A stretch of DNA of 64,000 bases, from NCBI RefSeq assembly GCF_024171695.1, contig NZ_JAMTCF010000010.1, forward strand, positions 1 to 64,000, read 5' to 3'. Under the pieces are notes generated by a model. The model was not told where the DNA came from. It worked only from the letters and a program-made list of their open reading frames with translations, and searched no databases. Shown piece after piece: positions 51,492 through 59,678 of this stretch (its first letter is position 1; every line of letters starts with the position of its first letter). The DNA comes from Actinosynnema pretiosum. GTDB taxonomy: Bacteria; Actinomycetota; Actinomycetes; Mycobacteriales; Pseudonocardiaceae. A program made the position numbers and the translations under genes.

Positions 51492-51507
51492 CTTACGTCA
51501 CCGTGAC
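51492..51507. repeat. Right CTTACGTCAC-C-GTGAC boundary repeat
   Basis: Partner of the repeat at 48566-48581, differing only at the central base. It is 33 bases from the stop of the NACHT gene. The two copies bracket the recombinase, control region, coiled-coil gene and tandem repeats (2.94 kb). Confidence 0.6.
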
Positions 51508-51539
51508 AAAACTAGGTGGTGTCCCCGGATGCCCGTTGA

Positions 51540-53798
51540 TCACACCTTCTCGGCCACCTCGGCGCCCCGAGCACCCACCGGACCCCGAGCGAGCTGGTCC
51601 TGCAACCGCGCGTGCCGGAACTGGTGCACGGCCCCGGTCCGGCGCAGCACGCCCCGGCGGTGCGCGTCGTCCAGGAACCCGAGCACCGACCACGGCAGCC
51701 TGCCCGTGAGTGGCAGCCAGAAGCGGGTGAACAGCAGCCAGCGGCCCCACGCGGTGAAGGTGAAGACGTAGGCGCAGGCGCAGGTCAGCGCCCCCGTGAG
51801 CCCCAGGGACAACCCCTGGTCCAGCGGCCAGGTGAGCGGGCCGACCAGCGGTTGGAGCAGCGCCGCCACCAGCATCCCCCCGAACGCGAGCGCCAGCACG
51901 AACACCGGCACGAGCACGGCCACCCGCCTCAACACGGTCGTGCGGTCGGTACGCAGCACGGCGGCCGGGCTCAGCGCCGCGTCCAGGTCGACCGGCGCCT
52001 CCAGCACCGAGGTGAGCGCGAAGACCGCCCCCACCGCCACCCCGTAGACCAGGCCCAGCACGAGCGCGTCCACCAGCGCCATCCGCACCTGCTCCCGCGC
52101 CGACCCCGGCAGCGCGCCCAGCACGGCGAGCGCCAGCAGCGACGCGGGCTGCTGCGCGATCCCCACCGCCACCCCGGCGAGGAACCCGGCGCTCCCCCGG
52201 CGCGCGAACACCGGCCCGCGCCACCCGGACAGCCGCACCCGCACCCGCGACGGCTCGAACGCGCCACCGCCCCGCGCGACCACGACCGCGTGCGCCAACC
52301 CGACCCCCACCCCCACCACGGGCCCGAACAGCACCGCCTCCACCAGCACGGCCCGCACCCCGCGCTCGAACCCGAAGGTCGCCGCGTACTGCGGCAGGAA
52401 CACCAGCAGCGTGGCGAGCGTCGCCGTCACCGCCGACACCAGCGCCGCCCCGAGCAGGCGGGCCGGGCGGCCGAGCGCCGACTCCAGCTGCCACCACGCC
52501 AGGTCCGGGGTGCCCAGCCGCTCCAGGTGGCGGGCCAGGTGCCCCAACCAGCGCCGCGCCCGCTGCGGCGTCCAGTCCCGGCGGCCCTGGGCGTGCGGGC
52601 TGTAGGCGGTGGGCACGAACCGGTCCAGCAGGTGCCGCTCCAGCTCGCGCGCGCTCGGGAACCGGGTGCGGTCCAGCAGGGCCTCGGGCGGTTCGCCGGT
52701 GTCGCCGTGGACGCTGCGGGCGAGCACGACCATCAGCGGGGTGCCGAGCACGGCGGTCAGGTCCGCGCAGGCCGGGTCGTCGGGGTGCTCGCGCAGGGCG
52801 GTGAGCACCGGCTCCCAGCGGCCCGCCCGGCTCGAACGGCGCAGGTGCTCTGCCGAGTCGGCCACCGCCAAGTCCTCGATCAGGACGCCCGCGGCGGCGG
52901 ACAGCGCGCCCGCGCGCCCGACCGCGTCCCGGTACTCGTCCGGGCGGCTGGTCAGCAGCAGCGGCAGTGCCGTGGCGCTCAGCGCCGCCAGCGCGTCGCC
53001 GCGCAACCGCCCGGCGATCTCGTCGAACCCGTCCAGCACCGGCAGGACCCGGTCCGCGTCGACCAGCGCGTCCGCCAGGCTCGTGCCGTCGGGGGCGGGC
53101 GCGGCCAGGTCGGGGTGGTCGCGCAGCAGCCGCCGCACGAGCCAGTCCCGCAGGCCGGTGGCGCCAGGGTCCCACCCGCCCACGCTGAAGACCACCGGCA
53201 CCGGGTCGTCGGGGGCGCGGACGTCCAGGTGGTCCAGGGCGAAGCGCAGGGCCAGCACGGACTTGCCGGCGCCCGCGCGGCCGAGCACCACCAGCCTGCC
53301 CGAGGGGACGGACCGGTGGACGTCCACGACCCGGCCGAGGTCCCCCGCCAGGTCCAGCGGTCGCACCGGCGCGCCCGGTGGCGCGCCCAGCACGTTGGCC
53401 CAGTGGTCGACCAGCTCCTCGGGCGCGGCCCGCCACCGCACGGGCAGCGGGAACGGGTGGTGCGCGGCGCGCGCCTCCACCTCCCGCAGCCACCGGCCGC
53501 GCAGCACCTCGGCGAGCCGCTGCGCCGCGACCGCCAGCGGACCGGTTGCCTGCGGCCGTGCGGCGGGTTCCGGGAGCACCGAGCCCGCCACGGCCATCAG
53601 CTCGCGGCGCTCACCCGGCGTGAGGCCGAGCGCGTCGGCCAGCAGCCGCAGGGTGTCGAGCCGGAAGTTCTCGTCGGCGCCGTTCTCCAGCCTGCTGATG
53701 GTCCGCACGCTGATCCCGGAGGCCGCCGAGAGCTGCTCCTGGGTCAGCCCCGCCGAACGCCGCGCCCGGCGGAGCGAAGGGCCTAACTCGCTGGTCAC
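51540..53798 (-). CDS. XRE-NACHT NTPase with C-terminal membrane domain
   Basis: A 752-residue STAND protein. An XRE helix-turn-helix at ~5-60 (LTQEQLSAASGISVRTISRL) is followed by a NACHT NTPase: Walker A GRAGAGKS at 173-180, Walker B RVLPVLDGFDEIAG at ~250-263, and LLTSRPDEYRDAV (sensor Arg). From ~430 to ~710 there are about eight hydrophobic segments (AALVSAVTATLATLLVFLPQ, LVLGLVYGVAVGAVFALTSV), then FLDDAHRRGVLRRTGAVHQF, a common tail of these proteins. NACHT proteins serve in antiphage defence or signalling; membrane disruption is a plausible output. It adjoins the recombinase module. Confidence 0.88.
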   Translation of the reverse strand: MTSELGPSLRRARRSAGLTQEQLSAASGISVRTISRLENGADENFRLDTLRLLADALGLTPGERRELMAVAGSVLPEPAARPQATGPLAVAAQRLAEVLRGRWLREVEARAAHHPFPLPVRWRAAPEELVDHWANVLGAPPGAPVRPLDLAGDLGRVVDVHRSVPSGRLVVLGRAGAGKSVLALRFALDHLDVRAPDDPVPVVFSVGGWDPGATGLRDWLVRRLLRDHPDLAAPAPDGTSLADALVDADRVLPVLDGFDEIAGRLRGDALAALSATALPLLLTSRPDEYRDAVGRAGALSAAAGVLIEDLAVADSAEHLRRSSRAGRWEPVLTALREHPDDPACADLTAVLGTPLMVVLARSVHGDTGEPPEALLDRTRFPSARELERHLLDRFVPTAYSPHAQGRRDWTPQRARRWLGHLARHLERLGTPDLAWWQLESALGRPARLLGAALVSAVTATLATLLVFLPQYAATFGFERGVRAVLVEAVLFGPVVGVGVGLAHAVVVARGGGAFEPSRVRVRLSGWRGPVFARRGSAGFLAGVAVGIAQQPASLLALAVLGALPGSAREQVRMALVDALVLGLVYGVAVGAVFALTSVLEAPVDLDAALSPAAVLRTDRTTVLRRVAVLVPVFVLALAFGGMLVAALLQPLVGPLTWPLDQGLSLGLTGALTCACAYVFTFTAWGRWLLFTRFWLPLTGRLPWSVLGFLDDAHRRGVLRRTGAVHQFRHARLQDQLARGPVGARGAEVAEKV

Positions 53799-53939
53799 CT
53801 CGGTGCGCCCCCCTCGACGATCTCGGGCCAGGCCACCCTACCGCCGGGACCGGACACAGCCTGCCGGTTCCTGACCTGGTCCACCGGGCGGCTCGGGGGC
53901 GAGGGTGCGGACGACCGAACCCGACCGGGAGGAGATCCG

Positions 53940-55007
53940 ATGACCCCGCACCGCAGGATCAGCGCGGCGCTGGCGGTGGCAGCCGTCGTGGCGACCGCGC
54001 CCGCCGCCACCGCGCAGGCCGCCCCCGAGGCCCCGCGCTTCACCGACGGCCACGGGCTGACCGTGGTCGAGCAGCCCGCCTGGCTCGACGGGGGCCACCG
54101 CAGCTTCAGCTTCGCGGTGCGCTCCACCCAGGTGCCCACCCCGACCCTGCTGACCGGCCAGAAGCCGGGGCAGCACACCGTCGTGGTCACCCTGCCCGAG
54201 GACTACGACCCCTCCGGCGTGACCAGGCACCCGGTCCTGTACTCGCTGCACGGCAACCAGGACAGGCCCGACAGCCCGTGGAACCGGCAGCTCGCCGAGC
54301 GGGCGACGGCGGGCACCCCGCTGATCACCGTGCAGCCCAACGGCGGGCGCAGCTGGTACTCGAACTGGGTCAACCCCGGTTCACTGGGCCCGCAGAACTG
54401 GGAGAGCTTCCACCTGGACCAGCTCATCCCGTTCGTCGACGCGAACCTGCGCACCATCGCCGCGCGCGAGGGGCGGGCGATCGCGGGGCACTCGATGGGC
54501 GGGTTCGGGGCGTTCCACTACGCCGAGCACCGGCCGGAGCTGTTCGGCCACCTCGGCAGCTTCTCCGGCGGCCTGGACCTGCTCGACCAGGCGCAGCGCG
54601 TGGCGGTGGTGGAGACCGCGCTCAACCCGGCGTCCGGGGTGCCCACGATCGGCGCCGACACGATCTTCGGGCCGCCGGTCTGGCCCCTGGACGGGGTGTG
54701 GAACGCGCAGAGCCCGGCACAGCACGTGGGGTCGCTGCGCGGGATGGGGGTGGCGATGTACGTCGGGAACGGCGGGGACCTGCTCGACAACCCGGTGCAG
54801 GCGGTGGTGGAGAACCGGGCCAGGCAGACCAACCTGGTGACGGCGGCCAACCTGCGGGCGGCGGGGATCGCGCACGACTTCGTCGACTACGGCGACGGCG
54901 GCGGGTGGGCGCCGGGGTGCACGGGCAAGCACGCCCAGTTCGCCTGCCTCCAGGCCGACTGGGACCACTTCGTCGGGTTGCTGGGCGCGCGGCTGCGGCA
55001 GTCGTGA
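53940..55007 (+). CDS. Secreted esterase (antigen 85/esterase D-like)
   Basis: A 355-residue alpha/beta hydrolase with a Sec signal peptide (ISAALAVAAVVATAPAATAQA). The nucleophile elbow is AGHSMGGFGAFHYAE at ~180-194, and NWESFHLDQLIPFVDANLRT precedes it as in esterase D and antigen 85 mycolyltransferases; YSLHGNQD is the oxyanion strand. The catalytic His is probably in LQADWDHFVGLL or the preceding HDF. GGGAGGAG precedes the ATG. It acts outside the cell on acyl esters; mycolyl transfer is possible but not shown. Confidence 0.88.
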   Translation: MTPHRRISAALAVAAVVATAPAATAQAAPEAPRFTDGHGLTVVEQPAWLDGGHRSFSFAVRSTQVPTPTLLTGQKPGQHTVVVTLPEDYDPSGVTRHPVLYSLHGNQDRPDSPWNRQLAERATAGTPLITVQPNGGRSWYSNWVNPGSLGPQNWESFHLDQLIPFVDANLRTIAAREGRAIAGHSMGGFGAFHYAEHRPELFGHLGSFSGGLDLLDQAQRVAVVETALNPASGVPTIGADTIFGPPVWPLDGVWNAQSPAQHVGSLRGMGVAMYVGNGGDLLDNPVQAVVENRARQTNLVTAANLRAAGIAHDFVDYGDGGGWAPGCTGKHAQFACLQADWDHFVGLLGARLRQS

Positions 55008-55042
55008 CGGGGCAGTCGTGACGGGGCGGTCGTGACGGGGCG
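55001..55042. repeat. Three tandem 14-bp repeats over the esterase stop codon
   Basis: GTCGTGACGGGGC(A/G) at 55001, 55015 and 55029. The stop codon of the esterase gene is the TGA in the first unit, so each unit repeats a stop. Confidence 0.8.
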
Positions 55043-55073
55043 GTGCCGGGGACCACTGCGGTCCCCGGCACCG
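55041..55073. terminator. Bidirectional terminator hairpin
   Basis: A perfect 13-bp stem (CGGTGCCGGGGAC) with a 7-base loop between the convergent esterase gene and ESX operon. Confidence 0.8.
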
Positions 55074-55088
55074 TCGTCGCTGGTCAGG

Positions 55089-56486
55089 TCAGGGCTGATC
55101 GGCCTCGCCGAGCACGCTGACGACCGTGGTGTCGGCGGCGAACAGGCCGAGGTCGCCTTCCAGGCGGTAGCGGTTCTCGTGCTCGGTGTCCTCGCCGCCC
55201 TGGCCGCGCGCGCCGCCTGCCGCCGGAACGGCGGGGAAGCCTGAGGCCGTGGTGTCGCCGGTGCCGGTCGGGGCCTGGCCGGCGGCAGGTTCCCTCGGGG
55301 TGTTCGCGAGGACCGTGGTGAGCCTGCTCGACGGCCGCGCGCCCGCCGTCCCGGTGCTCGCCGCCACGCCCGCGACCGGGAGCGCGCCGCCCGGCGGGAG
55401 CGCGCCCGATCCGGTCTGCGGGGCGCCCGTGGCGGGACCGCCACCCGCGCGCAGGTCCGGCGTGGACGGGGACAGCACCCCGGTGCTCGTGGTCGTTCCC
55501 GGCGGCAGCGCGGCCGACGGCTCGGTGGCGCCGAGGTCGTCGGGAGCGCTCAAGCCGGGCGTGCCTGCCGGGGTCGCGCTGCCAGGGTCCTCGGTGCTGC
55601 CCGGTTCCCCGCTGGTGGCCGGCTCCTCGCCGGTGCTCGGGTCGTCGGCTCCGGTCACGTCCTCCGGTGCGCCGCTCTCGCGGGTCGTGGTGGCCTCGGT
55701 CGTGGTCCTCTCCGCCCGCTCCAGGTCCTTCGACGCCGTGCCCCTGGTCGCCTCCGGTGGTGTCCCGGCCTGCTCCGCCAGGTCCCGCAGGAGGTCGACC
55801 ACGGCCTGCACGACGGTCAGCACCATCGTGACCAGCTTCATCAGGTTGACCCCACCGGCCAGCAGGTTCGCCAGGATCTCGGCGATCGCCTCCCCGCAGC
55901 GGGTCGCGACGCCCACGCACGTCGCGATCGCCTCCCCGACGCTCAGGCCCATCGTCAGCGGGGCGCGGGCGATGCCGCTCGCCATCACCGGCACCATCTC
56001 GCGCACGGCGTCCACGATCTTCCCGACGACGCCGCTCAGCGCCCCGACCACCTCCTCGCCCGCGCCGCTGATCGCCCCGGAGATCGTGGTGGCGGCCTCG
56101 GCGAGCGCGCTGATCCCGTCCGCGACCTGCGCGCCGGTGACGCGGTGCGCGTCGGCCGCCTCGCCGCTCCACCCGCTGTCCTCCGCCTGCCGGAACACGT
56201 CGGCGAGCGCCTCCACGTCCGCCGCCACCCCGGCCACGCCCAGCGCGGACGAGGTGACCGCGTCCCCGTCGCCCCGGAGCTGCTCCAGCGGCGCGGACAG
56301 GAACGACACGTGCGGGGTGAGGACGCCGACGCCCGCGCTCGCCAGACCGGCCAGCGGGTCGACCACCTCGCCGAGCAGCGCGAGGTCGGCCTCCGCGCCC
56401 CCGCCCTCGGCCCACCGCCTCCCGCGCACGGCGGCGGACAGGCCCGTCAGCTCGGCCAGCAGCGCCCCGGTCGTCGTGCCGCTCAT
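55089..56486 (-). CDS. Large WXG-type ESX substrate with Pro/Thr-rich tail
   Basis: A 465-residue protein. The N-terminal ~240 residues are helical, with a WSG turn (EDSGWSGEAADAHRV, about 104-118) of the WXG100 superfamily and Gly-rich hydrophobic helices (GEEVVGALSGVVGKIVDAV). A ~170-residue Thr/Pro/Gly-rich linker follows, then RYRLEGDLGLFAADTTVVSV. It looks like an exported effector or surface protein of type VII secretion. It is the last gene of the operon; its ATG overlaps the preceding stop by 4 bases. Confidence 0.75.
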   Translation of the reverse strand: MSGTTTGALLAELTGLSAAVRGRRWAEGGGAEADLALLGEVVDPLAGLASAGVGVLTPHVSFLSAPLEQLRGDGDAVTSSALGVAGVAADVEALADVFRQAEDSGWSGEAADAHRVTGAQVADGISALAEAATTISGAISGAGEEVVGALSGVVGKIVDAVREMVPVMASGIARAPLTMGLSVGEAIATCVGVATRCGEAIAEILANLLAGGVNLMKLVTMVLTVVQAVVDLLRDLAEQAGTPPEATRGTASKDLERAERTTTEATTTRESGAPEDVTGADDPSTGEEPATSGEPGSTEDPGSATPAGTPGLSAPDDLGATEPSAALPPGTTTSTGVLSPSTPDLRAGGGPATGAPQTGSGALPPGGALPVAGVAASTGTAGARPSSRLTTVLANTPREPAAGQAPTGTGDTTASGFPAVPAAGGARGQGGEDTEHENRYRLEGDLGLFAADTTVVSVLGEADQP

Positions 56487-56785
56487 CGGGTACCCCCGGT
56501 CAACCGGTCCGCAGAGTCGTCGTCGGCGCGCTGGTAGTCCTCGGCCGAGCGGCGGACGGCGGCGCCGATCGCGTCGACCGCCTCGGACGCGCCGCCGATC
56601 GCGGCGCCCGACCGCTCGACGGCGCCGGACAGCCCCGCCGCGAGGAACCGGGTGAACGAGCCGAGCGCCCCCTCGGGCACCCCGTCCGGGACGCGCCCGG
56701 CCGCCCCGGCGAGCCGGTCGGCGACGCCCGCGATCGTGGTCGCGCGCTGTCGCAACCGGTCAGCGTCCACGTGGAAACCGCTCAT
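56483..56785 (-). CDS. EspC-like small ESX substrate (DUF2580 type)
   Basis: A 100-residue helical hairpin protein beginning SGFHVDADRLRQRATTIAGV, the usual start of EspC/DUF2580 proteins, and with AAVRRSAEDYQRADDDSADR near the C-terminus, where YxxxD/E secretion signals lie. It would be exported as a heterodimer. ATG 56785 overlaps the YbaB-like gene stop by 4 bases. Confidence 0.82.
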   Translation of the reverse strand: MSGFHVDADRLRQRATTIAGVADRLAGAAGRVPDGVPEGALGSFTRFLAAGLSGAVERSGAAIGGASEAVDAIGAAVRRSAEDYQRADDDSADRLTGGTR

Positions 56786-57183
56786 GCCCGCACCCCCGGG
56801 TTCGCGTAGTAGTCCTCGTCGTCCTGCTCGTCGCGCCCGCTGGCGGCGGGGGCGGGCAGGTGCTCGGCGACCGCGTCGAGCGCCGCGCCCTCGCCGACGA
56901 ACTCGGTCATGATCTCGGCGATCCGTCCGGCCGCCGACGCCCGCGCTGCCTGGGCGGTGGCCACGACGAGCTGGGCGAGCGCGTCCGGTTCGAGCGCGCG
57001 GGCGTGCGCGGACAGCCGCAGCCGCTCCAGCGCGCCCCCTGGGCCGACCCAGGCCTCCACCTCGCCGCGCGGGGAGGCGGCGTGCCCGCCGACCTGCCGC
57101 AGCAGCGTGGCCGCCCGCGCCGCGCCGTCGGCCGCGCCCGCCAGTTCCCGCCGGTAGTCCGCCAACCACTGCTCCGCGTTCAC
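56782..57183 (-). CDS. YbaB/EbfC-like protein of the ESX operon
   Basis: A 133-residue protein similar to the YbaB-fold proteins found in ESX loci (Rv3880c/EspL type). EVEAWVGPGGALERLRLSAH is the typical V-x-V-(x)-G-x-G-x-L strand-helix, after an N-terminal helix WLADYRRELAGAADGAARAA. Nucleoid or regulatory binding is known for the fold; its ESX role is unclear. It ends in an acidic tail. GTG 57183 overlaps the EspG stop by 4 bases. Confidence 0.82.
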   Translation of the reverse strand: MNAEQWLADYRRELAGAADGAARAATLLRQVGGHAASPRGEVEAWVGPGGALERLRLSAHARALEPDALAQLVVATAQAARASAAGRIAEIMTEFVGEGAALDAVAEHLPAPAASGRDEQDDEDYYANPGVRA

Positions 57184-57947
57184 GGCCGTCCCCCTCTCTC
57201 GCCCTGCTCGCCACCGCCGGTCAGCGCGCGCAGGAAGCGGCGCACGTCGTTCGGGTGCAGCGGGTTCACGCTCACCCAGCCGTCCGCGCCCCGGTCGATC
57301 CGGAGCCTGCCCGCCGCGCTGTCGAGCCAGGACAGCTCGATGCGACCACCCCGCCCGGCCCCGCCGAGCTGTCCACGGCCGCTCACCCCGCGCAGCAGCG
57401 CCGCCAACCGGTCCAGCTCGGCCGGGTCGCCGCCCGCGTCGCGGGTGAGCGCGCGCAACCGGTCCTCGTCGGCGCCGCCCGAGGCCGCGTCGACCACCTC
57501 GCGGGTCAGGGTGACCGGGACGACGGGCGCGCCGGGCAGCGCGGGAACGTCCCGCAGCAGCTCGTCCACCAGGCCGTCCCGGTCGATCTCGACGACCTCG
57601 ACCAGGTGGGCGAGCGCGGGGGTGAGCGGCTGCCTGCACACCAGCGCGGTCCGCTCCCGGCGCAGGGCCAGCACGCCGAGCGGGCCGTCCCGGCCGCCGG
57701 TGAGGACCAGGTCGACGGGCTCGGGGGCGCGCAGGGCGGTGACCAGCGCGCCCGCCAGGCCGGTCGGGCCGGTGCGGTCGGCCAGGTCGCGCGCGACGAG
57801 CGTCGCGCCCGCCGAGGCGAGCACGGCGGCGCGTTCACCGGCGGTGCGGCCGTGGCTGGGCACCTGCACGGGGTAGGGCATCGGGGCGCCCGCGTGGGTG
57901 GTGAGCAGGTCGAGTTCGGCGAGCGCGAAGCGCGCGGCGGCGGTCAC
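57180..57947 (-). CDS. espG: EspG-family ESX chaperone
   Basis: A 255-residue EspG protein, the cytoplasmic chaperone that binds PE/PPE-type heterodimers and delivers them to a type VII secretion system. The start FALAELDLLTTHAGAPMPYP and VPSHGRTAGERAAVLASA, with RIELSWLDSAAGRLRIDRG near the C-terminus, are family hallmarks. Its presence identifies the surrounding genes as secretion substrates. GTG 57947 overlaps the preceding stop by 4 bases. Confidence 0.88.
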   Translation of the reverse strand: MTAAARFALAELDLLTTHAGAPMPYPVQVPSHGRTAGERAAVLASAGATLVARDLADRTGPTGLAGALVTALRAPEPVDLVLTGGRDGPLGVLALRRERTALVCRQPLTPALAHLVEVVEIDRDGLVDELLRDVPALPGAPVVPVTLTREVVDAASGGADEDRLRALTRDAGGDPAELDRLAALLRGVSGRGQLGGAGRGGRIELSWLDSAAGRLRIDRGADGWVSVNPLHPNDVRRFLRALTGGGEQGERGGRP

Positions 57948-58279
57948 CCGTGCCTCCCCGTGACCGCGTCGACCGCGTTCAGCGTGGACGCGACGGCTTC
58001 GTCCAGGTCGGAGTACTCGGACAGGGCGGTGACGAGGGCGCGGTGGTGGTCGCGCAGCGCGTCGTCCGCCGCGCTCAGCTCACCGGTCAGTCCCGCCCGG
58101 CCTGCCGTGGCGCTGAGCCTGTCGGCCATCGCCAGCGCCGGGGGCGCGGTGCCCAGCAGGGGTTGCCGCTGCCCGAGGGTGGTGGCGGAGACCACCAGCG
58201 CGGACAGCGCGTCCGCGACGTCGCCGAGGCTCGTGACCAGGGCGGTCAGCTCCGGGAGCGCGACCTGGTAGCCCGTCAT
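57944..58279 (-). CDS. Small helical ESX substrate
   Basis: A 111-residue all-helical protein beginning MTGYQVALPELTALVTSLGD, with ALSEYSDLDEAVASTLNAVD near the C-terminus. It lacks a clear WXG turn but has the size and layout of WXG100/EspC-type partners, and it lies between the PPE-like gene and espG. It is a likely partner of the PPE-like protein. The ATG overlaps the PPE-like stop by 4 bases. Confidence 0.78.
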   Translation of the reverse strand: MTGYQVALPELTALVTSLGDVADALSALVVSATTLGQRQPLLGTAPPALAMADRLSATAGRAGLTGELSAADDALRDHHRALVTALSEYSDLDEAVASTLNAVDAVTGRHG

Positions 58280-59394
58280 GCCCGCCTCCCCCGGTCCGCG
58301 TCCCACGCGGCGTCCCCGATGACGGCTCTGGTGGCGGGCCGGTCGTCGTCGAACAGCCCCGCGACGACGTCCGGCTGACGCCGCTTGTGGGCGCGGGGTT
58401 CGGCGTCGGGGGCGTGCTGCGGCAGTGCGGGCAGGGGCGGGTTGCCCAGAGGGGCGCTCTGGGCGGTGGTGACCGGGTGGCCGCTGGGGAGCTGGGTGAT
58501 CACGGCGCGCAGCGCGGGGGCACCGGGGGCAGGCGGCGGGGCGCCCGTGGCGGGCAGGTCGGCGTGCAGCAGCCGGGCCCACGGCACGCCGCCGCTCGCG
58601 GCCGACACGACCGTCGCGCCCAAGCTGGTGACCACCTGCTGCCCCGCCCCCGGAGCATCATCAACCACTTCGCCCACTCCGACCGCTCCACCTGGGGCGA
58701 CCCCCACGAACCCGGTCCCACCCGAGGTCGCGCGCACGGGCGGGGCGATGAGCGCGCCGCTGCCGTGCAAGCTCGCCTCGTAGCCGCGCATCACCTCCAC
58801 CGCCCGCTCCCGCCCACTCCCGGCCAGGGCGTCAACCCTGAACGCGCTGGTCCCACCCGCAGCCACCGCGCCGACCGCGAACACCACCCCGCTGTCCCCC
58901 ACGTCCGGGAGCGCGACCTGCCCACCCACGGGCAGGGGCATGGTCCGCCGGGCGAGGTCGAGCGCGTCCGCCGACTCCTGCGCCGCCCGCCCGACCAGCC
59001 GCGCCCGCTCACCGATGGCGCCGATCAGCTCGGCCAGTTCCCCGATCCGCCCGGCGGCCCGCTCGGCCGCCTCACCCCGCCAGTGGGCGGTGAGCGCGCC
59101 GCGCTGGGCGCGCACCGCGTCGGCGTGCCCGGTCAGGGCGTCGGCGTGCCGGTTCCACTCGGCGGCGATCGCCCCGACCTCACCGCTGTCCGCCCGGTCC
59201 CGCAGCATCCGGTAGAGCTCCTCGTGGCTGTAGGCGGCCCAGTTGATCGGCTCGAACGAGGCGCGCTCGGCCGTCGGCACGTCCCCCGCACCACCCCGCC
59301 CCGAACCGGTGAGCGCCGCGCGCAACGCGTCGACGACGTGCTGGCTGGAGACGTCCAACTCCCGCAACGCCGCCGCGAACGGGTCGTCGATCAT
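58276..59394 (-). CDS. PPE-like ESX substrate
   Basis: A 372-residue protein, first gene of the operon. FEPINWAAYSHEELYRMLRD at ~42-61 matches the start of actinobacterial PPE-like proteins, and a WRG turn (TAHWRGEAAERAAG, ~105-118) stands at the WXG position between two long helices. The C-terminal half is Gly/Pro/Val-rich and probably unfolded or surface-exposed. ATG 59394 (MIDDPFAAALREL) has GGAG upstream; ATG 59424 is an alternative. It probably pairs with the next gene product for EspG-assisted export. Confidence 0.82.
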   Translation of the reverse strand: MIDDPFAAALRELDVSSQHVVDALRAALTGSGRGGAGDVPTAERASFEPINWAAYSHEELYRMLRDRADSGEVGAIAAEWNRHADALTGHADAVRAQRGALTAHWRGEAAERAAGRIGELAELIGAIGERARLVGRAAQESADALDLARRTMPLPVGGQVALPDVGDSGVVFAVGAVAAGGTSAFRVDALAGSGRERAVEVMRGYEASLHGSGALIAPPVRATSGGTGFVGVAPGGAVGVGEVVDDAPGAGQQVVTSLGATVVSAASGGVPWARLLHADLPATGAPPPAPGAPALRAVITQLPSGHPVTTAQSAPLGNPPLPALPQHAPDAEPRAHKRRQPDVVAGLFDDDRPATRAVIGDAAWDADRGRRA

Positions 59395-59678
59395 CCTCGT
59401 GCTCCCCCCTGGTCGGTCCGTCATGCCGACGAGGGTGGGCGCGCGGGGCCCGCCATCACCAGGACGCGGACCGGACATGCCTGTCCTGGGGGGCTTGACC
59501 TGGGAGAACGGCTTGGACGTGCCGCGCGTCGAGTGCAGCGGGATCAACGAATATCTGCGCCGCCCCCGCAGTTCCGGCACACTTCCTCCGCCTGCGCTGA
59601 CGCCCCAACCGGATGAGTTATCCACTCATGCTACGGTGAAACGGATTCCCTATCCGCATCACCGCCCCGGAGCCCGCC

